Origin: PGZG01 sp046292765
GTDB taxonomy: Bacteria; Pseudomonadota; Gammaproteobacteria; Pseudomonadales; Alcanivoracaceae
NCBI GenBank assembly: GCA_046292765.1
Contig: JBKBQA010000002.1
Coordinates: forward strand, 558,001 to 622,000
Length of the DNA stretch: 64,000 nt
Reading direction: 5' to 3'
The notes beneath the pieces were generated by a model, which worked only from the letters and a program-made list of their open reading frames with translations, was not told where the DNA came from and searched no databases. A program made the translations under genes and the position numbers. Of this stretch, positions 32,254-42,582 are shown one piece after another (positions within the stretch are counted from its first letter, which is position 1; every line of letters begins with the position of its first letter).

Positions 32254-33996
32254 ATGCTGGTCCACACCCCACGCACACGCATTCTGTCCTGCGCCATCCT
32301 GACGCTGGCCCTGCTGCTTTCGCAGCGTGCCCTGGCCGACCCCACTGTGGCCGCGAATAGCGACGTCGAAGCGGTAGCACGCAATCTTGAGGCCATGCTG
32401 AATGTACGCGGCGAAAGCTGCCAGCTCGACCGAGGCCGGCAACGGGTTCTGGAGCGCGCGCTGTTACGCCAGGCCCGGGATGCCGCCAGAGCCGTCGGCT
32501 ACTATCAGGCCGAAATCCAGATCGAGTTCCGCTTCAATGGCAACTGCTGGAAGGCGGTGGTAGATGCGCGCGCTGGCGAGCCGGTAAGAGTGCGCGATGT
32601 TCGTGTCACGATTCTTGGCGAAGCCAGTAATGATGAAGCCTTCACGACGTTGATCGCCGAGACACCGCTCAAGACCGGAGCGGTGTTGCGCCATGATCAC
32701 TACCAGACATTACGTGACAGACTGGTGCAAACCGCCCAACAGCGCGGCTATTTTGATCACAGCCTCCCTGAACATCGACTTGAAGTCGACGTGCAAGAAT
32801 CCACTGCGGACATTCGCCTGACCCTCGACAGCGGGCGTCGCTATCGCTTTGGTGAGTTCAGCCTGCAGCAGGATGCGCTTTATGATCACAAAGCCAAGCG
32901 CTACCTGCGTTTTGAACGCGGCGATTTCTGGGACAGCAACCAGCTACTGGTCAGTCAGCAGGCCTTACTCGGCAGTGGCTACTTCACAACGGCGCGACTT
33001 GAGCGCGGCGAGCATGACCCGGAATCGCTGGAGGTACCCGCCACCTTGCACCTCAGCCGACGGCCCCAATACGCCTGGTTGGCGGGTGTGGGGATCAGCA
33101 CCGACACCGGCCCGCGACTGCGACTGGGATTCGAGAATCGTTACGTCAACCAGCACGGCCACCGCTGGCGGGCGGATGCGGAGATTTCCCCGCTGCGCCA
33201 CGCCATTTCCAGCAGCTATGAGATTCCACTGAAAGATCCGGTACGTGATCGACTGGTATTCACCTCGTCATATCGCAACGAAGAAACAGACAGCTCGGAA
33301 AGCGAGCAGATTCGGCTCGGCGCCAGTCTGATCAGCGAACTGTTCTCTGGCTGGGTGCTGACACGATCGCTGGATTTCGAACGGGAAAATTTCCGGGTCA
33401 GCGACCAGCGCCGCACCTCCGAACTGCTGATGCCCGGTGCCCAACTGCAGAAAATCCGCAGCTCCCACCCGATCTATCCGACCCGAGGCTGGAAACTCGG
33501 CTTTGGCGTACGTGGCACCCACCCGACCATCTCCACCACCGAAGCCTTTGTACAGAGCAGAGCCTGGTCCAAGGGCATCATCCCGGTTGGCTACGGCCGT
33601 GTGCTCGGTCGCCTGGAGCTCGGACAGACTGCGGTGAACAATGTCGAGACGCTGCCGGCATCAGTGCGCTTCTTTGCCGGTGGCGACACCAGCATCCGGG
33701 GTTTCGATTACCAGACACTGGGCCCTCAGGATGGCAATGGGGACGTGATCGGTGGTCGCAGTCTGGCCACCGGCAGCATTGAGTACGACTTCCCGCTCTG
33801 GCAACGCTGGCACCCGGCGCTGTTCGTCGATGCCGGTAATGCCTTCAATGATATTGAAGAGTTTGATGCCCGCGTCAGCGCCGGAGCCGGTATTCGATGG
33901 CGCTCGCCGCTCGGCCCTATCCGGATTGATTTCGCCAGACCCGTGGACGCTGGCCGAAACTGGCGCTTGCACCTCAGCATGGGGCCGGATCTGTGA
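32254..33996 (+). CDS. tamA: Translocation and assembly module TamA (Omp85 family)
   Basis: 580 residues from the ATG at 32254. The signal peptide (ILSCAILTLALLLSQRALA) is followed by three POTRA-like domains (~30-260) and an Omp85 beta-barrel with RFFAGGDTSIRGFDYQTLG (VRGF/Y loop) and the C-terminal strand. Inserts a subset of outer-membrane proteins and works with TamB. Start uncertain: the frame opens at 32200, neither ATG has a good ribosome site, and a TACAAT at 32242-32247 lies 6 bases before the chosen ATG. The last bases overlap tamB. Confidence 0.92.
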   Translation: MLVHTPRTRILSCAILTLALLLSQRALADPTVAANSDVEAVARNLEAMLNVRGESCQLDRGRQRVLERALLRQARDAARAVGYYQAEIQIEFRFNGNCWKAVVDARAGEPVRVRDVRVTILGEASNDEAFTTLIAETPLKTGAVLRHDHYQTLRDRLVQTAQQRGYFDHSLPEHRLEVDVQESTADIRLTLDSGRRYRFGEFSLQQDALYDHKAKRYLRFERGDFWDSNQLLVSQQALLGSGYFTTARLERGEHDPESLEVPATLHLSRRPQYAWLAGVGISTDTGPRLRLGFENRYVNQHGHRWRADAEISPLRHAISSSYEIPLKDPVRDRLVFTSSYRNEETDSSESEQIRLGASLISELFSGWVLTRSLDFERENFRVSDQRRTSELLMPGAQLQKIRSSHPIYPTRGWKLGFGVRGTHPTISTTEAFVQSRAWSKGIIPVGYGRVLGRLELGQTAVNNVETLPASVRFFAGGDTSIRGFDYQTLGPQDGNGDVIGGRSLATGSIEYDFPLWQRWHPALFVDAGNAFNDIEEFDARVSAGAGIRWRSPLGPIRIDFARPVDAGRNWRLHLSMGPDL

Positions 33997-36900
33997 AGTA
34001 CATTTTGGTCGTTGTTATTGTTGCTGCCATCCTGTTGCAAGTCGCGGCGGCGGGCCTGCTCGGCACTCAGGCTGGCAGTCGCTGGTTGGTCCGGCAACTG
34101 GCGCCGCTGGTACCAGGAGAAGTGCAGATTGGTGAAATTAACGGCACCGTCCTCAAAGGCCTGACACTCAGTAACGTTCACTATCGCAATCCGACGTTAT
34201 CGGCGAGCCTGACTCACGGGCAAATCCGGGTCGACTGGTCACGGCTCTGGCATGGCTGGATCAGCGTGGACATGCTGGAACTTCGGCAACTGCAAATCAC
34301 CCTGCCAGAACAGCAGGAACAGGATGCGATGGCGACGGTGCTTCCCGCCAGCCTTGCACTTCCCTTCGGCGTGTCGCTGGCAGATGCGCAGATATCCGCC
34401 CTCTCCGTGACCCGTAACGGCGAAACACTGTTCGAACTGGACCATCTGCAGCTTCGACAGGCGAGAGCCCGCCGACAGCTCTCGCTTGGCAGACTCGATG
34501 CAGCTTCGGGTTCTCACCAGCTTGCCATCGCCGCCCTGAACATGTCACTGACTCACCCTTACGCATTGAACGCGCGGCTGGACTGGTCAAGCCATCTGGA
34601 CGTCATCGAGGCCTGGCTCGGAGATGCCGCCCTCTCAGGGAACGCCACTCTGTCTGGCTCATTACAATCGCTGCAGATCCAGCATACCCTGACCAAGCCT
34701 CAGGCATTGGACAGCGCTTTATCTGTGCGTGCATTCGAGCAGCCGCAAACTGTCACTAGCCAACATCGCTGGCAACAACTCGCCCTGACTCTGCCTGACA
34801 ACTCGTTGCTGTTGTTTGATCGCGGTGCGCTGGCGTTCAATCTCGACAACGGGCGGTTTAACACTGAACTGGATACCAGCGTTCGTCGTCAGGGACTGCC
34901 GGATGCCGCGCTGCAACTGAGTGCAGCCGGCAGCGCAGATGGCAGCGATCATCTGCAAGCCACTCTCCGCCATAAAGAGTCGGAGCTGATCCTGTCTGGA
35001 AACCTCAGCTGGCGACCTGCCCTCGCATTCGCCATCAATGTGGATGGACGTCGACTCGATCCCGCGCTATTTCTGCCCGCACTACCAGGCGATCTTCAGG
35101 TTCAGGCATCTGTTCGCGGCAGCCAACACAACGACGGGTGGCATCTTGCGGCTAACGATGCAGTTATTCGCGGCCAACTTCGCGACCACCCCGTTCTGGC
35201 GGTTGGCAATGGTGAAATGACACCGTCTTTGATTAGCGTCAATGCCCGCGCTGAGTACGACAACAATGTGGTCACGCTCGATGGCCACGCCAACCAGCAA
35301 CTTGACCTTCGCAGCGATGTGCAGCTTGCCAACCCGGCTGCCCTGCATGCGTCCCTGAAAGGGTCACTGAACGCCAGCCTTCGAATTCATGGCAGTCGAA
35401 ACCAGCCCTTGATAGATGTTGATGCCCGCAGCGCCAGCATCGGATTCGAAGCCCTGAGACTGGATGACATCAAGCTACAAGGACGAGCGCTGGGAACCCA
35501 CTCTGACAATCTTTCGTTAACCTGGCAGAGCGGCAAGCTTACCCAGCTGGGGCAACTCATACTGAGCCAGACCCACGCCACCCTGCTGGGCGACAGTCGT
35601 CGCCACACTCTGGCCTGGTCAGTAGCTCAACCCGATGCCGGGCTCTCCGCACAATTATCAGGACGGCTTGATCCGAATACGCTTCACTGGCAAGGCACCC
35701 TTGATGATTTGCAGCTCACTCTTGCCGACTTCGATGACTGGCGACTGCTCGGGTCAACCGTCCTCAGTGCCTCTGCGGACAGCGTGGCACTTCCGCAGAC
35801 CTGCCTCACGGATGGTAACGGCCGCGCCTGCACCCGCGTTGAACTCAGCGAGAACAGTCTCGACGCAGAGCTGACCATCAGCGGCCTGCCGCTCGGACCC
35901 TTTTCCGCACTGGTTGGCCCTGCGGTGCAACTGGAAGGCACGCTGGAGCATGCCAGCAACATTCGTCGTGATGCGAATCAGCACTGGCAGGGCTCACTCA
36001 AGAGTGATATCCACAACGGCGCCATACTTCTTGAAGACGGCGTAGTGGACTACCGAGTCGAACTGGTGCAGGCAACAATCGAAACTCGAATCACCCATCC
36101 GCGAGCCTATAACACTGCATCGGTCACCCTGCGTGACCATGGCAGCGCAACAGCCGAGCTGGTTGTTGATCTTTTCGATATCAATGCACCTCTGAGCGGG
36201 CATGCCGGGATGGATTTATCCGAGCTGCGCTGGCTCGAGCTGCTGGCACCGGGCGTGCGGCAAATCAGCGGCCGCCTGAATGGGCGCCTGACGGTGGCGG
36301 GCAGCCGACAGCGGCCATTACTGCATGGCAGCATCGAACTGTCTGATGCTGAAGCCGACGTCCCCGATGCCGGACTGACCCTGCGTGATATAAGGGCATC
36401 CGTGCGCGCCGCGGATTCCCGCCTTGAGCTGACCGCCAATGTACAGTCCGGCCCGGGTACCATTAGGGCCAGTGGCGTCCATGATTTTTCCGCTGGCCTT
36501 CCAGGTCGCCTCGATCTCACGATCACGGGTGAACGGTTCCGCGCCCTGAACCTGCCCGATATCACCCTGCTGGTAAATCCGGACATACGTGTTACCACCC
36601 TGCCAGGTCAGTTGCGGGTGCGTGGCGAAGTGATGATTCCTGAAGCCCGCATGACCCCGGTGGAGCTGCCGCAAATGGCGGTGCGCGTCAGCGACGACGA
36701 GATCCTGATCAATGCCCCGGAAGCCACCGATCAGGCAATCGCGGTGGATGCCGAGATCATGTTGCGATTGGGGCGCGATGTGCAGTTCCGTGGCTTTGGT
36801 CTGGACGCCAGACTGGGCGGCAACCTGCAGCTGATCGAGAAACCGGATCTGCCATTGAATCTGCAAGGGGACCTTCGTATCGAAGAGGGCCGTTACCGGG

Positions 36901-37451
36901 CCTACGGGCAAAATCTTGCCATTGATCGCGGAGTGCTGCTGTTTCAGGATCAGATCGACAACCCAGGACTGGATATTCGCGCCGTGCGTCGCATCCCCAG
37001 TGCACAGGTGGTCGCCGGCGTTGCTATCAGTGGCACACTGAAAGAGCCGGAGGCGCGGCTCTACTCCGAGCCGGCGATGGAAGAAAGTGAGATCATGTCC
37101 TGGCTGCTAACTGGACGAGGCCTGAGCGGCACCGCCCAGAACGATAATGCCATGATTGCCCAAGCGCTGGCGGTCTACGGACTCGAACGGGGCAGTGGCG
37201 TCACGGATAGCATCGGCGACCGGCTCGGACTGGATGAAATCAGTCTTGGCAGCGACTGGGAAACCAGTGACGCTGCCCTGATGCTGGGCAAACAGATTAA
37301 CGACCGCCTGTACCTGCGCTACGCCATCGGCTTGTTCGATGCCGTATCGACGGTAATGCTGCGCTACACCCTCAGCCGCAAGGTACACCTTGAGGCCCAG
37401 TCCGGAGGCGACCGGCAAAGTCTCGACCTGATCTATCAAATTGAGCATTGA
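33993..37451 (+). CDS. tamB: Translocation and assembly module TamB
   Basis: 1152 residues with an N-terminal anchor helix (YILVVVIVAAILLQVAAAGLL), then a long beta-taco lipid-transfer scaffold, and the DUF490 C-terminal domain (~770-1152) ending LDLIYQIEH. TamB bridges inner and outer membranes for protein insertion and phospholipid transport. The GTG start shares GTGA with the tamA stop. A single Cys pair lies at ~609-619 (PQTCLTDGNGRACTRVEL), possibly a disulfide loop. Confidence 0.93.
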   Translation: MKYILVVVIVAAILLQVAAAGLLGTQAGSRWLVRQLAPLVPGEVQIGEINGTVLKGLTLSNVHYRNPTLSASLTHGQIRVDWSRLWHGWISVDMLELRQLQITLPEQQEQDAMATVLPASLALPFGVSLADAQISALSVTRNGETLFELDHLQLRQARARRQLSLGRLDAASGSHQLAIAALNMSLTHPYALNARLDWSSHLDVIEAWLGDAALSGNATLSGSLQSLQIQHTLTKPQALDSALSVRAFEQPQTVTSQHRWQQLALTLPDNSLLLFDRGALAFNLDNGRFNTELDTSVRRQGLPDAALQLSAAGSADGSDHLQATLRHKESELILSGNLSWRPALAFAINVDGRRLDPALFLPALPGDLQVQASVRGSQHNDGWHLAANDAVIRGQLRDHPVLAVGNGEMTPSLISVNARAEYDNNVVTLDGHANQQLDLRSDVQLANPAALHASLKGSLNASLRIHGSRNQPLIDVDARSASIGFEALRLDDIKLQGRALGTHSDNLSLTWQSGKLTQLGQLILSQTHATLLGDSRRHTLAWSVAQPDAGLSAQLSGRLDPNTLHWQGTLDDLQLTLADFDDWRLLGSTVLSASADSVALPQTCLTDGNGRACTRVELSENSLDAELTISGLPLGPFSALVGPAVQLEGTLEHASNIRRDANQHWQGSLKSDIHNGAILLEDGVVDYRVELVQATIETRITHPRAYNTASVTLRDHGSATAELVVDLFDINAPLSGHAGMDLSELRWLELLAPGVRQISGRLNGRLTVAGSRQRPLLHGSIELSDAEADVPDAGLTLRDIRASVRAADSRLELTANVQSGPGTIRASGVHDFSAGLPGRLDLTITGERFRALNLPDITLLVNPDIRVTTLPGQLRVRGEVMIPEARMTPVELPQMAVRVSDDEILINAPEATDQAIAVDAEIMLRLGRDVQFRGFGLDARLGGNLQLIEKPDLPLNLQGDLRIEEGRYRAYGQNLAIDRGVLLFQDQIDNPGLDIRAVRRIPSAQVVAGVAISGTLKEPEARLYSEPAMEESEIMSWLLTGRGLSGTAQNDNAMIAQALAVYGLERGSGVTDSIGDRLGLDEISLGSDWETSDAALMLGKQINDRLYLRYAIGLFDAVSTVMLRYTLSRKVHLEAQSGGDRQSLDLIYQIEH

Positions 37452-37461
37452 CCATAGCTCA

Positions 37462-38226
37462 CTACTGCCCGGTGATAAATCGGACCAGCGCTCTGGTGAC
37501 TCGGGGAGGTGCCAGCCGTGCGGCCAGCATGGTCGCACTGAACTGCAAACCCACCGGTCGGTGTACCGATGAAGCACTCCCGTTCACCGCCTCCCAGACG
37601 GCTGCCGCAACATCATTGGCATCGAGATCCACCCCCATCCGATCCATGATCGGCGAATGGTTTTCCGACACCATGGCCGTCTTCACGAACGGCGGCATAA
37701 TGTCGAGCACATCGATATCATGCTTCTGCCACTCGATATTGAGCGCCTCCGTCAGCCCCCGAACAGCAAACTTGCTGGCGGAATAGCTGGCAAAGTCAGG
37801 AATCCCGTACACCGCTGAGGCAGAACTCATGTTGATGACCTTCGCAGCCGGTGTCTGACGCAGGAAACGAAATGCTGCGTGTGTCACCTGCATCAGGCCG
37901 GTGACGTTGATATCGATAATCGCCCGGTGCTGGCCCGGCGAAATCTTGTCAAATGCGCCAGTGCGCAAAATACCCGCACAATTGAACAACACATGCAAAT
38001 AACCATCATGTTCGCGGGCGAAGGCTTCTACCACCGACCGCACCCGGGCGTTATCGGTTACATCCAGTGTTCGCCACCAGATGCGCTCGCCCAGCTCCTC
38101 CGCCAACTGAGCCAGCGTCTGCTCGTTGACGTCGGTCAAACCAACGGACCAGCCAGCGGCATGGAAGCGACGTGCCGTTGCCGCACCAATACCGGCGCCA
38201 GCACCGGTGATCAAAATGGATTTCAT
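37462..38226 (-). CDS. Short-chain dehydrogenase/reductase
   Basis: 254 residues. The cofactor site is TGAGAGIGAATA (residues 7-18), acidic residue TDVNE favours NAD, NCAGI follows, and the catalytic set is Ser in INMSSAS and YSASK (Tyr/Lys). Typical classical SDR. The C-terminal tail (~225-254) has a hydrophobic patch (ATMLAARLAPPRVTRALV) that may touch membrane. Substrate unknown; a lipid or hydroxyacyl substrate is possible given the thioesterase upstream, 15 bases away. Confidence 0.88.
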   Translation of the reverse strand: MKSILITGAGAGIGAATARRFHAAGWSVGLTDVNEQTLAQLAEELGERIWWRTLDVTDNARVRSVVEAFAREHDGYLHVLFNCAGILRTGAFDKISPGQHRAIIDINVTGLMQVTHAAFRFLRQTPAAKVINMSSASAVYGIPDFASYSASKFAVRGLTEALNIEWQKHDIDVLDIMPPFVKTAMVSENHSPIMDRMGVDLDANDVAAAVWEAVNGSASSVHRPVGLQFSATMLAARLAPPRVTRALVRFITGQ

Positions 38227-38241
38227 CAGATCTGCTCCCCT

Positions 38242-38652
38242 TCAGGCCGGCAAGGCGTAGATGCCCGTGACATGGGCCACCATCCGCTCACTGGCGTCGC
38301 TGAACAATCGCACTTCCAGTACCGCAGAGCGACGGCCAAGACGGATGATTTCCGCTTCGGCAATCAGATCTCTCGGCTCAGGACGGGCGAGAAAATTGAT
38401 ATTCAGATTCTGGGTCACTGCCATTTCCAGCCGGCCAAGCTGGCCGAGTATGGCGGCGTACATCGCCGCATCGGCGAGTCCCATCATGGTTGGCCCGGAC
38501 AGGGTGCCGCCGGGACGAATCAGGTTGTCACGGAATGGCTGGCGAAGTCGCGCCCTGCCATTGCCCACCTGTTCTACCCGGATACCATGCTCACCGAAGT
38601 TCGGCACCCCCTGACGAATGATCTCCTCGACCGCCCCCGCATCCAGACTCAT
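38242..38652 (-). CDS. PaaI-family hotdog thioesterase
   Basis: 136 residues, single hotdog domain. The catalytic-region motif is RPGGTLSGPTMMGLADAAMYAAIL, as in PaaI/DUF4442-type acyl-CoA thioesterases. The substrate is probably an acyl- or aryl-CoA. Probably in an operon with the downstream SDR. Confidence 0.85.
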   Translation of the reverse strand: MSLDAGAVEEIIRQGVPNFGEHGIRVEQVGNGRARLRQPFRDNLIRPGGTLSGPTMMGLADAAMYAAILGQLGRLEMAVTQNLNINFLARPEPRDLIAEAEIIRLGRRSAVLEVRLFSDASERMVAHVTGIYALPA

Positions 38653-38718
38653 GTCGCCTTCCCGTGGAATGAACCGGCACCATCATAGCGATAACACGCT
38701 CCGGCACCAGTCTGACCA

Positions 38719-38747
38719 TGGGCAGCGCCCTCGCCTTGCCGTAAAAT
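38719..38747 (+). promoter_or_regulatory. Promoter of proS
   Basis: TGGGCA (38719-38724), 17-base spacer, TAAAAT (38742-38747), with transcription expected ~25 bases ahead of the ATG. Confidence 0.5.
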
Positions 38748-38780
38748 GGCCCGCTTTCACACCCAGCCAGGATATTCGCC

Positions 38781-40490
38781 ATGCGCGCCTCCCGCTTTCT
38801 GCTCGCCACCGTCAAGGAAACACCTGCCGATGCCGTTGTCATTAGCCACCAGCTGATGCTTCGCGCCGGCATGATCCGCAAGCTGGCATCCGGGCTGTAT
38901 AACTGGCTCCCGGTGGGCCTGCGGGTACTACGCAAGGTAGAAAAGATCGTGCGCGAGGAAATGGATAGAAGCGGCGCCCAGGAAGTTCTGATGCCGGTGG
39001 TGCAACCCATGGAGCTCTGGGACGAGTCCGGCCGGGCACCCGCCTACGGCCCGGAGCTGCTGCGTATCAGCGACCGTCACAACAATTCCTTCTGCCTCGG
39101 CCCCACTCACGAGGAGGTCATTACCGATCTGGTGCGCAATGAGCTGCATAGCTACAAGCAACTGCCAATGAACTTCTACCAGATCCAGACCAAGTTCCGT
39201 GATGAAACCCGGCCGCGCTTCGGTGTCATGCGGGCAAGGGAGTTCATCATGAAGGACGCCTACTCGTTTCATATCGACATGGCGTCACTGCAACAGACCT
39301 ACGATGAGATGTATCGAACCTACTGCCGGATTTTTGATCGCATTGGTCTCGACTACCGACCGGTGGCGGCGGATACCGGCTCCATCGGTGGCTCCGGCTC
39401 CCATGAGTTCCACGTTCTGGCCGACTCTGGTGAAGATGCCATTGCTTTCTCTGATCGCTCGGCGTACGCCGCCAATGTGGAGCTCGCCGAAGCCATCAGC
39501 GCGGGGGAGCGCCCTGCAGCAACGGAAGAGATGCGGCTGGTCGATACCCCGGATACCAGAACCATTGCCGAACTGGTGGCCCGCTTTAATGTTGCCGCCG
39601 AACGCACGGTGAAGACCCTGATCGTGGCCGCCAGCGAGGATTTCGGCGGCGGATTTGTTGCCCTGCTGCTGCGGGGCGACCATGAACTGAACGAAATCAA
39701 GGCGGAAAAGCACCCGGCCATCGCCAGTCCCTTACGCTTTGCCAGCGAAGAAGAAATCCGTAATCTGGTAGGCGCCGGTCCCGGCAGCCTCGGCCCGCTG
39801 AACCTGCCTGTTCCCTTTCTCGCCGATCGCGCCGCTGCCCTTTGCAGCGACTTCGTCAGTGGTGCCAACATCGATGGCAAACACTACTTCGGCATCAATT
39901 GGGAACGGGATCTGGCGTTAGAAGTCATCGCCGATCTCCGCAACGTGGTCGAGGGTGACCCGAGCCCGGATGGTGATGGCACCCTGACCATCCGTCGCGG
40001 TATCGAAGTCGGTCATATTTTCCAGCTTGGCACCAAATACTCTGCCGCCCTCGGGGCCAAAGTGCTGGATGAGAATGGCAAGGCTGTGATCATGCCGATG
40101 GGCTGCTATGGCATTGGCGTCAGCCGTGTGGTCGCCGCCGCCATTGAACAGAACTACGATGACCGGGGTATCATCTGGCCGTCCTCCATCGCGCCGTTCG
40201 ATGTCGCGCTGATCCCCTTGAACCTGAAGAAGAGCCCCCGCGAAGGCGAGCTGTGCGAACGGCTCTACCGACAACTGACCGACGCCGGATTGGATGTTCT
40301 CTACGATGACCGTGAGAAGGAGCGCCTCGGCGTCAAGCTGGCCGATGCCGAGCTGATCGGCATTCCGCACCGGGTACTGGTCACCGAAAAGGGCATTGAT
40401 GCTGGTGTACTGGAGTACAAGGGGCGTCGTGACAGCGAACCCACCGAGGTCGTCATTGAGGATCTTGTTGCTTTCCTCCTCAGCCATTAA
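38781..40490 (+). CDS. proS: Prolyl-tRNA synthetase, bacterial type with editing domain
   Basis: 569 residues, class II. Motif 1 and 2 are in the first 230 residues (LRISDRHNNSFCLGPTHEEV, then FRDETRPRFGVMRAREFIMKDAYSF). The INS editing domain (~235-390) hydrolyses mischarged Ala-tRNA. Motif 3 is PMGCYGIGVSR, and the C-terminal anticodon domain (~475-569) ends the protein. Standard length. Has its own promoter and terminator. Confidence 0.97.
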   Translation: MRASRFLLATVKETPADAVVISHQLMLRAGMIRKLASGLYNWLPVGLRVLRKVEKIVREEMDRSGAQEVLMPVVQPMELWDESGRAPAYGPELLRISDRHNNSFCLGPTHEEVITDLVRNELHSYKQLPMNFYQIQTKFRDETRPRFGVMRAREFIMKDAYSFHIDMASLQQTYDEMYRTYCRIFDRIGLDYRPVAADTGSIGGSGSHEFHVLADSGEDAIAFSDRSAYAANVELAEAISAGERPAATEEMRLVDTPDTRTIAELVARFNVAAERTVKTLIVAASEDFGGGFVALLLRGDHELNEIKAEKHPAIASPLRFASEEEIRNLVGAGPGSLGPLNLPVPFLADRAAALCSDFVSGANIDGKHYFGINWERDLALEVIADLRNVVEGDPSPDGDGTLTIRRGIEVGHIFQLGTKYSAALGAKVLDENGKAVIMPMGCYGIGVSRVVAAAIEQNYDDRGIIWPSSIAPFDVALIPLNLKKSPREGELCERLYRQLTDAGLDVLYDDREKERLGVKLADAELIGIPHRVLVTEKGIDAGVLEYKGRRDSEPTEVVIEDLVAFLLSH

Positions 40491-40496
40491 CCCCTT

Positions 40497-40521
40497 AAGG
40501 GCGCTCTCGAGCGCCCTTTTT
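40497..40521 (+). terminator. Rho-independent terminator of proS
   Basis: GGGCGCT-CTCG-AGCGCCC stem (40499-40516) followed by TTTTT, seven bases after the proS stop. Confidence 0.9.
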
Positions 40522-40694
40522 ATACCGATTCACCCTTTCCCCGTAGCTTTTTGTCAGCGGGGCATTGACGAAGAGCGTACAAGCGTTAACAGTAGTGCAT
40601 ATAAAAAACACTAACTTAAGCCGGTATGTGTTTAATAAATAATGATTTTTCACCTTTGCCGCATAGGAGCGGCGTACCGGTTGAGCTGATTTCC

Positions 40695-41966
40695 ATGCGG
40701 ATCACCCTGATGTTGATACGGTTCTTTACCCTCTGTTGCCTGCTTACGCTCCCGACCCTGTCGGTGGCGCATGTGTTCCAGATTCCGGCCAGCGAGCTGC
40801 CCGGACTGGTTGGCGAGGCGCCCGGCCCTTACACCTTTTTCAGCATGAAGGGAGATCGACTTGAGCCCGTTCCCCACCAGTGGCTTGAGTTCTCCAGCGA
40901 AGGATTCCCCTGGTTTGCCAAGGATGTCTCCACCCGACGGGCAGGCAAACCGGGTATCATCAGCCCCACCGACCGACTGCTGCTGCGCCGCAGCGACGGC
41001 GGCCCGCGTCTGTCCGGCACCCCTGCTGAGCAGGTTGTCGCCGAGATGCAGGTCAACATCGGCCAGGATACGCTTTACTACTATGTGGTCCGTAATGCCT
41101 ACCGGCAGGCCACACAACGCTATGTGCGCTTTGACCAGCAACGGATGATCGTCCGCAGCACCGATTATTCGCTCTCCATGGACCCATCCAACATGCTGAT
41201 CTGGAATGATTTTTTCTATCGTACTTTCCAGACCGCCTCGGGCAAACCGGAAACCCTGCTGGACACCCTGAAGATCCGCATGAGTGCCGGCGTATTCTCC
41301 GAAAATGCCCGCGTGACCCTGACCAACCAGAACCTCGAACCGCGCATTGAAGAAGTCGTCGAAGGACCGCTGGCCTGGGCGATCTACGCCACCACCACCC
41401 TGCATGTGGCGCGGGTGCCAGTGATGAGGATGCGCAACTACTTCCTGCTAATGCCGCAGCAGACCGATATCCACACCCGTTTCACCCTGCCCACCGTGGC
41501 CCGCTCGGTACTGACACCGCCGTCTCTGTCTATCTCCATGGATGGCAATCAACTCTACGGCAGCAAAATGGTTACCAGCTGGACCGGCGATAAAGTTGCT
41601 GTGACCGACGGCAAGCTCTCAGCCATCGAGCAGCAAATGATCGACACGCCAATGCAGGGCAGAAACTGGCTCTGGTTTGGCACCGGTCGTGGCTTTGATC
41701 TGCTTGCCGAGCTGGAATTTCTGGAGGGGTTTGAACGACCCGTTCGACTGCTTTACGAAGATGATGCCCGTCTCGCCAACCCGCCGGAGCGTTTCCCCGG
41801 CCAGTTACCGAACGTCGGCTTTACCATCGAACAGGTACCAATCGGGCAGGAATTCTACTTCCGTGCCGGGCTCTACTTCAGCGAGAACAGTCGCGACATG
41901 GGACCGAGAGCCTATGCCGACAGTGTGCTCAGTGCGCCGGAAATCATCTGGCGTCGTGTTGACTGA
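40695..41966 (+). CDS. Uncharacterised secreted protein downstream of proS
   Basis: 423 residues from the ATG at 40695; the frame opens at 40626. Signal peptide MRITLMLIRFFTLCCLLTLPTLSVA. The mature part is beta-rich with no recognised catalytic motif; repeated aromatic patches (SMDPSNMLIWNDFFYRTF, RNWLWFGTGRGFD) suggest a conserved family. I recall a secreted hypothetical next to proS in Pseudomonas, so conservation of this pair is likely. Probably periplasmic. Converges with thpR, only two bases apart. Confidence 0.7.
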   Translation: MRITLMLIRFFTLCCLLTLPTLSVAHVFQIPASELPGLVGEAPGPYTFFSMKGDRLEPVPHQWLEFSSEGFPWFAKDVSTRRAGKPGIISPTDRLLLRRSDGGPRLSGTPAEQVVAEMQVNIGQDTLYYYVVRNAYRQATQRYVRFDQQRMIVRSTDYSLSMDPSNMLIWNDFFYRTFQTASGKPETLLDTLKIRMSAGVFSENARVTLTNQNLEPRIEEVVEGPLAWAIYATTTLHVARVPVMRMRNYFLLMPQQTDIHTRFTLPTVARSVLTPPSLSISMDGNQLYGSKMVTSWTGDKVAVTDGKLSAIEQQMIDTPMQGRNWLWFGTGRGFDLLAELEFLEGFERPVRLLYEDDARLANPPERFPGQLPNVGFTIEQVPIGQEFYFRAGLYFSENSRDMGPRAYADSVLSAPEIIWRRVD

Positions 41967-41968
41967 TA

Positions 41969-42502
41969 TCAGGCTGGCAGCCGCCCCAGCTGCCAGCGAC
42001 GGATGGCCCGGTAACGGACACCCCATTCACTGCTGATCGATTCATAAAAGCACAATTCCGAAGCCTCAAACGGCAAATCCAGCGACCAGCTCGGGGCCGG
42101 AACGTACGCCCGTTTTAGCCTCGCCAGCGTGATATGAGGCCGATAGGGTCGTGACTCCGGCTCGCCCAGCACTCTCAATAGCCGCCGATGCAAACGCACC
42201 AGATGCTGATCTGCCGGCCCCTCCGCGGCAAAGATGGTCGAACGGGCATCCGGAAAGCAGTGGGCCTGATCCAGACACAGCCGTACCGGCCCGAGGCTCG
42301 ATACCAGCGCGTCCACTGCAATACTGATCTCGCTCGCCCGAGCCGCATCAATGTCACCGAGGAACGCCAGTGTCATGTGGAAGTTGGCGGCAATAACCGG
42401 TTGGGGACTGGCCGATGTCAGCCGAGTGACGGCCTGATCGCGTACCGCAAGCAGTTCCAGAGACAAGGCATCCGGCACGGCAAAGCCGAGAAACGCTCTC
42501 AT
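41969..42502 (-). CDS. thpR: RNA 2',3'-cyclic phosphodiesterase (LigT/ThpR)
   Basis: 177 residues of the 2H phosphoesterase family. The two HxTx motifs are visible: H42-M-T-L and H123-I-T-L. Opens 2',3'-cyclic phosphates in RNA. The start at 42502 has GGAG just upstream and begins MRAFLGFAVPD, the usual N-terminus. The frame opens at 42529. Divergent from rimO. Confidence 0.93.
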   Translation of the reverse strand: MRAFLGFAVPDALSLELLAVRDQAVTRLTSASPQPVIAANFHMTLAFLGDIDAARASEISIAVDALVSSLGPVRLCLDQAHCFPDARSTIFAAEGPADQHLVRLHRRLLRVLGEPESRPYRPHITLARLKRAYVPAPSWSLDLPFEASELCFYESISSEWGVRYRAIRRWQLGRLPA

Positions 42503-42524
42503 GGCGACTCCGCCCGCCGGACGG

Positions 42525-42530
42525 TACAAT
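42525..42530 (+). promoter_or_regulatory. Possible -10 of the rimO promoter
   Basis: TACAAT, 52 bases before the rimO ATG. The best -35 at 17 bases (TGGCGA) is weak and overlaps the thpR start. Confidence 0.35.
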
Positions 42531-42582
42531 CTGCGCCCCCGGGAACCTTTGACCCCGTTCCTGCCAACACGGTGACCTCGCG